A DNA stretch of 13,593 nt from JAWLFI01 sp041685645 (GTDB lineage: Bacteria; Bacteroidota; Bacteroidia; Chitinophagales; Saprospiraceae): NCBI GenBank assembly GCA_041685645.1, contig JAWLFI010000059.1, positions 1 to 13,593 of the forward strand, read 5' to 3'. This document shows positions 1 through 6,879 of this stretch, piece after piece. Numbering within the stretch: the first letter of the stretch is position 1; every line of letters begins with the position of its first letter. The position numbers and the translations under genes are program-made. Below the pieces are notes generated by a model. It did not search any database, was not told where the DNA came from, and saw only the letters and a list, made by a program, of their open reading frames with translations.

Positions 1-2706
1 GAGGTGAGTAATGATTGTGGCACAGCTGTCAAGGATACGACTATTGAGATTGCAACTCCTCCGCAAGCGGAAGTGGATATTTCAGTTACGGAGGGATGTG
101 AGCCCCTCAGCGTCTTCTACGATGCCAGTGAGAGTTCTAATACAGATGAGTATTACTGGTCATTCGATGGGGGAGACCCTTCAACATCAGATAGCGATAC
201 TGTTACGGTTGTTTATGAAGAAGCTGGCGTCTATGATGTGTTATTCGTTGCATCGAATGATCATGGGGATGATACCCTGAGATGGGATGAACACATACAG
301 GTCAACCCTCAACCATATGCTGAATTTAGCACGAGCATCAATGACTTAACCGTTACTTTTTTCAATCTTTCAGTGGATTATGATGATGTGTTTTGGGATT
401 TCGGAGATGGTCAAACCACATCTTCTGACTCGCCCGAGCATACTTATGACGATGTGGGAACCTACGACGTAGAGCTCGTAGCCAGTAATTCATGTGGTAG
501 TGACACTTTTTCTTTGATTCTTGAGGTATATCTTCCTGTCGATATTGGGTTTTCGGCTAATCCTATTGCTGGTTGTGCCACAATGGGTGTTCAGTTCTCT
601 AATACGACCCTCCACGCCGATTCTTTCCTGTGGAGCTTTCCCGGAGGAAATCCGACGAGCTCTGTTGAAGAGGAGCCTTTTGTTTTTTATGAAGAAGAAG
701 GTCTTTTCGACGTTCAACTCATCGCCTGGAATGATCAGTTCGCTGATACCCTTTTACTCACCAATTATATTGAGGTAAACGACGAACCCACGGCTAATTT
801 TTCCTATACGAGAAGCGGCTCTACGGTTACATTTATGAGCTCTTCAGTTAACGCGAATGACTTTGAGTGGGACTTTGGAGATGGGAATAGCTCAAACGAA
901 GAGAATCCCATTCACGAGTATCAGGCCGATGGAGAGTACACTGTCATCTTAACAGCTATAAATGATTGCGGATCCTCCGAGACCATTGAGACTATTACCA
1001 TTAATAGTTTGCCGTTTGCTAATTTCACAGCGGATCCTCAAAGTGGCTGCACTCCCTTCACCGTTGACTTTACGGATATGTCATCAGCGAACACGGAAAA
1101 CTGGGAATGGATATTTGAGTCTGGGTCACCTTCAACCTCTAGTCAGCAAAACCCTTCGGTTGAGTACAGTGAGGCGGGATGGTTTGAGGTCACTCTTATC
1201 GCGAGCTCTTCGGCTGGGTCTGACACAATGACTGTCGAAGAGTATATTGAAGTCATTCCATTGCCGACTGCCGATTTTGATTTTACTCGACAGGAGAGAA
1301 CGGTTTCCTTTACAAATGAATCCATTGATGCAGATTCCTACGTCTGGAATTTTGGAGACGGGCAGGTCTCAACTGAAGTGAATCCTACTCATGACTATGA
1401 AGAGGATGGGAGCTATTCAGTTGAGCTCGCTGCGATTAATGATTGCGATACGTCTATTGCGATAGCCGATGTAATAATTGCCACTTTACCCACGGCAGAA
1501 TTTATTGCAGCAGATACCGTGGGTTGTGGGCCGATAACTATTCAATTCGATAATTTATCAAGTGAAAACTCCACTTCCTTTCTTTGGAGCTTTCCCGGAG
1601 GAAATCCCATGAGTTCTGTGGAAGCCAACCCCGAAGTTACTTATAGTGTGCCGGGTGTGTATGACGTTAGTTTGGTCGCTGAGAATGACACCGGCACGGA
1701 TACTTTTTATGTGGAGGCGCTAGTGGAGGTTTCTCCAACACCCGAGGCATCATTCGACTATGAGGTAGACAGTCTGACTGTCAATTTTACAAATAGTTCT
1801 GAGGATGCTGAGGCTTACTATTGGGATTTTGGAGATGGGAATAGCGATACTCTAGAGCATCCTCAACATACCTATAGTTTGGATAGTAGTTACACGGTTA
1901 CTTTAACAGCGATCAATGAATGCGACTCTGTAACTACGAGCCGACAGGTAGGTACAGGTGGATTGCCTAGAGCTAACTTTTCGCTTCTTGGGGAAAGGTT
2001 GGGCTGCGTACCATATACTGTAACTTTTGTTGATGAGTCAGAAGGGTTTATTACTGATATTTCCTGGGAGTTTGAGGGAGGTAATCCCGAAACCATGGAT
2101 ACGACCCATCCCGTGGTTACTTATGAGGAGCCCGGAGTGTATTCAGTGACTCTCATTGTCTATAATGATAATGGAAGTAATCAATACACCTTGCAAGATT
2201 ATATTCGGGTGGTTGAGTTACCGGAGGTGGACTTTATTGTCGAAGAAATTTCAGAATTGGACTATTCATTTAACAGTGAAATTACAGGAGAAGAAATCAC
2301 TGAAGTATTCTGGGATTTCGGAGATGGCAACACTTCTACGGCCTTGAATCCTACGCATACTTATTCTGGAAGTGGAGATTACGATGTCGTTTTAACTGCG
2401 ACGAACCCCTGTGGCACAGACACGGCGATTCAAACTTTGAATATAATAGGAACGCACTCGAATGCAGAGCATCTGATGAAATTGCAGATCTTTCCCAATC
2501 CCGCGCAGGATCGATTTTTCGTTCGTCCGGCAGTTTTGGGTGGTAGCTTGAAGGTCTATGATGCCATGGGAAGAGTAGTTTTAGAAAAGCAGTCGATCCG
2601 TGCAGATTCAGGTGTTCGAATCAATTCATTGCCGAATGGAATGTATTACGTTCACATCTATACGGCCGAGGAGAAGATAGTTAAACCCCTGGTGGTTCAT
2701 AGGTGA
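1..2706 (+). CDS. PKD-repeat surface protein with T9SS sorting domain (3' part; start outside window)
   Basis: The frame is open from base 1. The GTG at position 4 is not a start, because it lies inside the end of a PKD domain (EVSNDCG, equivalent to the later AINDCG segments). About 815 residues form tandem PKD domains, five complete A/B pairs after a partial B. A-type domains carry a WSFPGGNP-like core and a GC motif near their start. B-type domains carry the classical WDFGDG core and an N(D/S)CG motif near their end. The last ~77 residues match the type A T9SS C-terminal sorting domain: PNP motif, VYDAMGR strand, LPNGMYYV and a Lys-containing end. No catalytic domain is visible in this part. 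From the family, the protein should cross the outer membrane by the type IX system, lose its tail to the sortase PorU, and become surface-anchored or released. A role as adhesin or extracellular-matrix protein is inference. PKD and T9SS calls are secure; the N-terminal part is unknown. Confidence 0.93.
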   Translation, partial: EVSNDCGTAVKDTTIEIATPPQAEVDISVTEGCEPLSVFYDASESSNTDEYYWSFDGGDPSTSDSDTVTVVYEEAGVYDVLFVASNDHGDDTLRWDEHIQVNPQPYAEFSTSINDLTVTFFNLSVDYDDVFWDFGDGQTTSSDSPEHTYDDVGTYDVELVASNSCGSDTFSLILEVYLPVDIGFSANPIAGCATMGVQFSNTTLHADSFLWSFPGGNPTSSVEEEPFVFYEEEGLFDVQLIAWNDQFADTLLLTNYIEVNDEPTANFSYTRSGSTVTFMSSSVNANDFEWDFGDGNSSNEENPIHEYQADGEYTVILTAINDCGSSETIETITINSLPFANFTADPQSGCTPFTVDFTDMSSANTENWEWIFESGSPSTSSQQNPSVEYSEAGWFEVTLIASSSAGSDTMTVEEYIEVIPLPTADFDFTRQERTVSFTNESIDADSYVWNFGDGQVSTEVNPTHDYEEDGSYSVELAAINDCDTSIAIADVIIATLPTAEFIAADTVGCGPITIQFDNLSSENSTSFLWSFPGGNPMSSVEANPEVTYSVPGVYDVSLVAENDTGTDTFYVEALVEVSPTPEASFDYEVDSLTVNFTNSSEDAEAYYWDFGDGNSDTLEHPQHTYSLDSSYTVTLTAINECDSVTTSRQVGTGGLPRANFSLLGERLGCVPYTVTFVDESEGFITDISWEFEGGNPETMDTTHPVVTYEEPGVYSVTLIVYNDNGSNQYTLQDYIRVVELPEVDFIVEEISELDYSFNSEITGEEITEVFWDFGDGNTSTALNPTHTYSGSGDYDVVLTATNPCGTDTAIQTLNIIGTHSNAEHLMKLQIFPNPAQDRFFVRPAVLGGSLKVYDAMGRVVLEKQSIRADSGVRINSLPNGMYYVHIYTAEEKIVKPLVVHR
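55..2445 (+). repeat. Alternating two-type PKD tandem array, period ~159 residues
   Basis: Within the adhesin the domains alternate strictly. A-type domains begin near 55, 526, 1003, 1480 and 1957; B-type domains begin near 304, 778, 1255, 1732 and 2212. The repeat unit is one A plus one B domain, 474-489 bp. It is clear at protein level and diverged at DNA level, apart from exact blocks such as 631-653 with 1585-1607 and 874-891 with 1828-1845. Confidence 0.9.
2473..2703 (+). other. T9SS type A C-terminal sorting domain (coding segment)
   Basis: The last ~77 codons form a small beta-rich domain with the hallmarks of the Por secretion tail family: PNP at 2494-2502, then a VYDAMGRVV strand, then INSLPNGMYYVHI and a terminal IVKPLVVHR. 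It sits at the extreme C-terminus with no cysteine. In T9SS biology this domain is the secretion signal and is removed after translocation. Confidence 0.92.
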
Positions 2707-2711
2707 TAGGC

Positions 2712-2730
2712 ACTGTGTTTTTACAGTTTT
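2712..2730 (+). terminator. Possible weak terminator after the adhesin gene
   Basis: A 5-bp stem ACTGT/ACAGT (2712-2716 with 2723-2727) closes a loop of GTTTTT and is followed by TTT. It lies 6 nt after the adhesin stop codon. The stem is short and A/T-containing, so this is a weak candidate based on position and shape alone. Confidence 0.25.
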
Positions 2731-2879
2731 ACCAGCTGTTTTCACTTCAATACTGAACTGAGAACTATTGACCAAAGATTTGCGTGAGGAGTCCCGCTTC
2801 CATTTAATAGATGTAGGGTCAAAGGACTCAATCTACTTTTATGAATCGCGTGCTGTTTCAAACCTCAGATAGAGGAAGC

Positions 2880-3103
2880 GGGACGTGCCCTGGAGGGTGC
2901 CGGGCCGCAGGCCTCGGCAGTGCGAATACGAGCTGCGAAGAATCGCAGCTCGTAGAGTACGGAGCGACCCGAGGCCGCCTCTCCGGAGGCATGAGGCGGC
3001 TCGAGGATAAAAGGCAGCGAACCCCGGAAGGGACCGACCCGAGGGCGGTTCACTATTCGTCCTGTGGCAAGTTTGCAAGAAAAGGAGCCCGAGGGGCACG
3101 CCC
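2880..3103. other. GC-rich multi-hairpin element: putative structured RNA or dispersed repeat
   Basis: By hand count about 65% G+C over 2871-3100, clearly above its AT-rich flanks. The ends pair: GGG 2880-2882 with CCC 3101-3103, a bulged A2883, and CGTGCCC 2884-2890 with GGGCACG 3094-3100. Inside are four local hairpins. 2899-2906/2910-2918 has 8 bp with one bulged T. 2927-2938/2943-2954 is a perfect 12-bp stem with loop AGAA. 2974-2981/2993-3000 has 8 bp. 3019-3025/3044-3051 has 7 bp with one bulge. An alternative helix 2910-2917/2969-2976 (8 bp, perfect) would enclose the 12-bp hairpin. The layout resembles a multibranch RNA or a transposon-derived palindromic repeat. No T-run follows on the + strand (A-run at 3104-3110), so the coding strand is undetermined. 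I recognise no named family. Confidence 0.6.
2927..2954. repeat. Perfect 12-bp inverted repeat (hairpin)
   Basis: TACGAGCTGCGA (2927-2938) and TCGCAGCTCGTA (2943-2954) are exact reverse complements around the 4-nt loop AGAA. It is the most stable single hairpin of the GC-rich element and could form as RNA or as a DNA cruciform. Confidence 0.85.
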
Positions 3104-3274
3104 AAAAAAATAATTAAAATTGAGGTATGTGCCGGCTTTAAAAAATATGTCTCCGGACTGGTCAGCACGGTGAAAAGCATGTGTCGCCATATTTCTCAGT
3201 CACTTTAAGAGCTGTCTGCAGGCAACTCTATTGAAATTTTGATGTGTTTATACATTTAGGAATGAGGGATGTAG

Positions 3275-3282
3275 TATTTTTG
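3275..3282 (+). promoter_or_regulatory. Bacteroidota-type -7 element (TATTTTTG) of argS-glnS
   Basis: TATTTTTG matches the TAnnTTTG consensus recognised by the primary sigma factor of Bacteroidota. It lies 20 nt before the argS ATG, predicting a very short leader. No clear -33 TTTG is present at 17-23 nt spacing, so the call rests on the octamer and its position. Confidence 0.5.
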
Positions 3283-3302
3283 CCTCTCAAGGAAGAATAA
3301 CT

Positions 3303-5144
3303 ATGATAGAAAAAGCATTGCAGGAGAAGGTTAGTGCGTATGTGAAGTCTCATTTCGAGGCTGATGTGCCGTCGAATGAGATTGTAATTCAACCAACGAG
3401 AAAGGAATTTGCCGGCGATGTAACTGTGGTTTTATTTCCTTTATTGAAGATGGCCCGGATGAATCCCGTGCAACTGGGAAACCAATTGGGGGAGTTTTTA
3501 GAATCTGAGGTGGATGAGGTCGTGGCTTCGGAAGTGGTCAAAGGGTTTTTAAATCTAAGCTTCAGTGATAATTTTTGGAAAGATGCGATTGTTTCCGCTG
3601 GTTTGGATGCCGACTATGGTCAGTGGCCGGCGACGAGTGAGAAAATCGTGGTTGAATTTAGTTCACCCAACACGAATAAGCCACTGCATTTGGGTCATAT
3701 TCGGAATATTTTACTGGGGAGTTCGATTGCAAATATTTTGGAGGTTCGCGGACATGATGTGATTCGAACCCAGGTGGTCAATGACAGGGGAATTGCCATT
3801 TGTAAGTCCATGCTAATCCAAAGGGAGATGGCAGGAGGGGCAACGCCGCAATCCAAAGATCAGAAAGGAGATCACTATGTTGGGGATTTATACGTTCAGT
3901 TTGAAGTAGAGTTTCAAAAGGAATACGCCGAATGGCAAGCCTCTGAGAAGGGGGAGCAAATATATAGTGAGGAGAGTCAGGAAGGGGAAGACCGGAAGAC
4001 TTTTTTCAAGCGCTGGAAAAATGAGTTTTTTAATCAGTATTCAAGTTGGGGACAAAAGGCCAAAGAATTATTATTGTTGTGGGAAGCCGGTGATGAAGAG
4101 GTGATGGAACTGTGGCGGACGATGAATAGCTGGGTTTACGATGGTTTTGAAACGACATATGAAAAGCTGGGAGTGGATTTTGATGCGAATTATTACGAGT
4201 CGGAGACCTACAAATTGGGCAATGAATACGTAGATGAGGGGCTGGAGCGCGGTCTGTTTTTTCAAAAGCCCGATGGGAGCATCTGGGTGGATCTCACTGA
4301 CCGGAAGTTGGACGAAAAGATATTGCGAAGAGCGGATGGCACGTCATTGTATATCACTCAGGATATTGGGACGGCGCAAAAGAGGTATGAGGATTTCGGG
4401 CAGGACCGAATGATTTATGTGGTCGGCAATGAGCAGGAATATCATTTTCAGGTACTTTTTGAGATTTTGGACTTGTTGGGCGCTCCCTATTCCGACGGAT
4501 GTTTTCATTTGTCTTACGGGATGGTGGACTTGCCTGATGGCAAAATGAAATCCAGAGAGGGAAAGGTAGTAGATGCTGACGATTTAATGGAGGAAGTAAT
4601 AGAACAGGCGAAGGAGAATTCGGAAGATCGTGGGGATTTGGTGGAGCTGGGTGCAGAAGAGCGGAATGAAATTTATCGTCGCGTGGGATTGGCAGCACTT
4701 AAATTCTTTATTATTAAGGTCAATCCGCAAAAGCGGATGATATTTGATCCGGCGGCATCTTTGGATGTTCAGGGGCAAACGGGGCCATATATTCAGAATG
4801 CCTATGTTCGCATCCAGTCCATCTTTCGGAAGCTGGGATGTCCGGATCGATCCGCTCTCCCCTCGACCTATGAATGGCAACCACAAGAACGCGCGTTGGC
4901 AGCAGCGGTTAATCAATATCCCGCCGCGATCGCCGAGGCAGCAGATCGCTATGATCCCTCGCATATCGCAAATTACGCTTATGATTTAGCCAAATTGTTT
5001 CATAAATTTTATCACGATATTTCTATTCAGCGAGAGTCGAATGCGGAGGTTCGTCAGCTGCGATTAATGCTTTGTCAAGCGGTAGCTGCTGTATTGGAGA
5101 AATCCATGTTATTATTGGGAATAGAAATGCCTGAAAGAATGTAA
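3303..5144 (+). CDS. argS: Arginyl-tRNA synthetase
   Basis: A cytoplasmic class I aminoacyl-tRNA synthetase that joins arginine to tRNA-Arg using ATP; 613 residues, slightly longer than many bacterial ArgRS. The N-terminal ~110 residues form the tRNA-binding additional domain typical of ArgRS. The HIGH motif is HLGH at 129-132, within the ArgRS block SSPNTNKPLHLGHIRN. The KMSKS region reads KMKSREG from residue 414, with DADDLM following. GQTGPY at 491-496 marks entry to the C-terminal helical DALR anticodon-binding domain, which runs to the end (LLGIEMPERM). A charged segment around 175-245 is the insertion found in Bacteroidota ArgRS. The ATG at 3303 follows AAGGAAG, a modest ribosome-binding sequence, and the promoter octamer is 20 nt upstream. 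It is first of a two-gene operon with glnS. All key motifs are intact. Confidence 0.97.
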   Translation: MIEKALQEKVSAYVKSHFEADVPSNEIVIQPTRKEFAGDVTVVLFPLLKMARMNPVQLGNQLGEFLESEVDEVVASEVVKGFLNLSFSDNFWKDAIVSAGLDADYGQWPATSEKIVVEFSSPNTNKPLHLGHIRNILLGSSIANILEVRGHDVIRTQVVNDRGIAICKSMLIQREMAGGATPQSKDQKGDHYVGDLYVQFEVEFQKEYAEWQASEKGEQIYSEESQEGEDRKTFFKRWKNEFFNQYSSWGQKAKELLLLWEAGDEEVMELWRTMNSWVYDGFETTYEKLGVDFDANYYESETYKLGNEYVDEGLERGLFFQKPDGSIWVDLTDRKLDEKILRRADGTSLYITQDIGTAQKRYEDFGQDRMIYVVGNEQEYHFQVLFEILDLLGAPYSDGCFHLSYGMVDLPDGKMKSREGKVVDADDLMEEVIEQAKENSEDRGDLVELGAEERNEIYRRVGLAALKFFIIKVNPQKRMIFDPAASLDVQGQTGPYIQNAYVRIQSIFRKLGCPDRSALPSTYEWQPQERALAAAVNQYPAAIAEAADRYDPSHIANYAYDLAKLFHKFYHDISIQRESNAEVRQLRLMLCQAVAAVLEKSMLLLGIEMPERM

Positions 5145-5148
5145 TCTT

Positions 5149-6879
5149 ATGAGTGAAGATAAAAAAGAGAGTCTCAATTTTATTGAGCAAATTGTAGAAG
5201 AAGATATTCAAAGTGGTAAGCACGACGGTCGCGTGCATACGCGCTTTCCGCCTGAGCCCAATGGATATTTACATATTGGTCACGCCAAATCAATTGTATT
5301 AAATTTTGAATTGGCATCAACTCATGGTGGAAAGACGAATTTGCGCTTTGATGATACCAATCCTTCAAAAGAGAGTGTAGAATACGTGGACTCCATAAAG
5401 CGCGATGTTCGCTGGCTGGGCTACGATTGGGAGGGTCGGGAGTATTACACTTCTGATTATTTTGATAAACTGTATGAATTTGCCCGACAATTAATCGAGC
5501 AGGGTCAGGCCTATGTGGATGATTCGTCTCCGGAAGAGATGGCTGAATTGCGAGGCACTCCTACTCGTCCCGGAATAGAAAGTCCATTTCGGAAGCGATC
5601 TGTAGAGGAAAATATGGAGCTCTTTGAGGGTATGAAAGAAGGGAAGTATGATGAGGGAAGTCGAGTTCTGCGAGCGAAAATAGATATGAGTTCCCCCAAT
5701 ATGCATATGCGGGACCCGATCTTATATCGCATAAAGAAAGAACGGCATCATCGAACCGGCGATGCGTGGTGTATTTATCCCATGTATGACTTTGCGCATG
5801 GTCAGAGTGACTCTATTGAAAAGATTACGCATTCCCTTTGTACAGTGGAGTTTGAAAATCATCGACCGTTGTACAATTGGTTTATCGACCAGTTGGATAT
5901 TTTTCCTAGCCGCCAGATCGAATTTGCTCGTTTGAATTTGAATTATACGGTATTGAGTAAGCGTCGCTTATTGCGCCTTGTGGAGGAGGGCTATGTGTCT
6001 TCCTGGGACGATCCGAGAATGCCTACCATATCAGGTATGCGACGACGCGGGTACAGCTCCGAAGCGATTCAAAACTTTTGTCGGTCCATTGGAGTGGCAA
6101 AAAGAGATAATTTGATCAGTATGTCGCTTTTGGAATATCACGTGAGAGAACACCTGAATGAGGTGGCGCCAAGAGTTATGGCTGTTGCTGATCCTGTGAA
6201 ATTGGTGATTGCAAATTACGATGCTGATCGCACGGAAAGTATGGAGGTGGAGAACAATCCGGAGCGTCCCGAAACGGGTTCACGCGAAGTGAGTTTCAGC
6301 CGGGAAGTATGGATTGAGCGTTCCGATTTTATGGAAGATCCACCGGCGAAGTTCTATCGCCTGGGCCCCGGTCGGACCGTTCGCTTAAAAGGTGCTTATA
6401 TCGTTGAGTGTACTGACTTTGTGAAAGATGAGGCCAGCGGAGAGGTGATTGAAATTCATGCAAAATACTTCCCCGAAAGCAGAAGTGGGGAGGATACTTC
6501 CGGAATTCAGGTGAAGGGTACCATTCATTGGGTCAATGTAGAAGATGCATTGGATGCCAAAATATTAGCCTATGACCGACTTTTCAATGACGCAACTCCG
6601 GCATCCCATGACGACGCGGACTTTACAGAATTCATAAATGATGAATCTTTAGAAGTGATTGAGGGGGTTAAGGTAGAACGTTCGTTGTCTTCTGCCCAAG
6701 AGATGGATCACTTCCAGTTTTTGAGGAAAGGATATTACTGTGTAGATCAATCGAGTACGCCGAGCCTACTTGTTTTTAATCGAACAGTGATGCTTCGCGA
6801 TCCATGGAAAAAAATTGAAAAACAGCAATTGAATCGCTTGAAGCAGAAAAAGCAGCGAGAAAAGAAGCGCAAGAATTAA
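5149..6879 (+). CDS. glnS: Glutaminyl-tRNA synthetase
   Basis: A class I synthetase of the GlnRS/GluRS family that charges tRNA-Gln directly with glutamine; 576 residues. The block PPEPNGYLHIGHAK contains HIGH at 42-45; RFDDTNPSKE follows. The KMSKS equivalent is VLSKRR at 268-273, matching the GlnRS form MSKRKL rather than that of bacterial GluRS. The C-terminal half, with conserved blocks such as RLGPGRTVRLKGAYIVECTD, is the beta-barrel anticodon-binding region characteristic of GlnRS. The last 23 residues are an extended basic tail (12 Lys/Arg). The ATG lies 4 nt after the argS stop, so co-transcription and probably translational coupling are expected. Its stop codon overlaps that of the opposing OmpA-like gene. 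Having glnS means Gln-tRNA need not be made by the GatCAB transamidation route. Confidence 0.97.
   Translation: MSEDKKESLNFIEQIVEEDIQSGKHDGRVHTRFPPEPNGYLHIGHAKSIVLNFELASTHGGKTNLRFDDTNPSKESVEYVDSIKRDVRWLGYDWEGREYYTSDYFDKLYEFARQLIEQGQAYVDDSSPEEMAELRGTPTRPGIESPFRKRSVEENMELFEGMKEGKYDEGSRVLRAKIDMSSPNMHMRDPILYRIKKERHHRTGDAWCIYPMYDFAHGQSDSIEKITHSLCTVEFENHRPLYNWFIDQLDIFPSRQIEFARLNLNYTVLSKRRLLRLVEEGYVSSWDDPRMPTISGMRRRGYSSEAIQNFCRSIGVAKRDNLISMSLLEYHVREHLNEVAPRVMAVADPVKLVIANYDADRTESMEVENNPERPETGSREVSFSREVWIERSDFMEDPPAKFYRLGPGRTVRLKGAYIVECTDFVKDEASGEVIEIHAKYFPESRSGEDTSGIQVKGTIHWVNVEDALDAKILAYDRLFNDATPASHDDADFTEFINDESLEVIEGVKVERSLSSAQEMDHFQFLRKGYYCVDQSSTPSLLVFNRTVMLRDPWKKIEKQQLNRLKQKKQREKKRKN

Larger units (their letters stand above)
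2707..3302. other. 596-nt intergenic region with a GC-rich foldable element
   Basis: This is the only gap over 300 nt. 2707-2790 is AT-rich with a weak possible terminator. 2791-2801 is the left arm of an 11-bp inverted repeat whose right arm is 2874-2884. 2880-3103 is the GC-rich structured element. 3104-3302 is AT-rich leader of argS, with an imperfect 20-nt palindrome at 3209-3228 and a promoter-like octamer at 3275-3282. Open frames across the GC-rich part (up to 113 codons, both strands) are low-complexity Arg/Gly/Pro-rich, resemble no family known to me, and overlap each other, so I do not call them genes. No tRNA, tmRNA, SRP RNA or RNase P signature was recognised. Confidence 0.8.

Noticed and set aside
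4..6. GTG start for the adhesin gene
   Set aside because: The preceding codon and the following residues are the conserved end of a B-type PKD domain, so the frame clearly continues from outside the window.
55..2445. Regularly spaced repeats considered as a CRISPR or VNTR array
   Set aside because: The periodicity is protein-level PKD domain repetition within a single open frame, with diverged DNA.
3101..3110. CCC plus A-run as a rho-independent terminator
   Set aside because: On the + strand the hairpin is followed by A, not T; on the - strand the T-run precedes the structure, so neither orientation makes a terminator.
2839..3180. Open frames across the GC-rich element (2841-3113 +, 2839-3180 -, 2865-3053 -)
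   Set aside because: They overlap on both strands, exist because GC-rich palindromes lack stop codons, and encode Arg/Gly/Pro/Ala-rich sequence with no recognisable fold or family.
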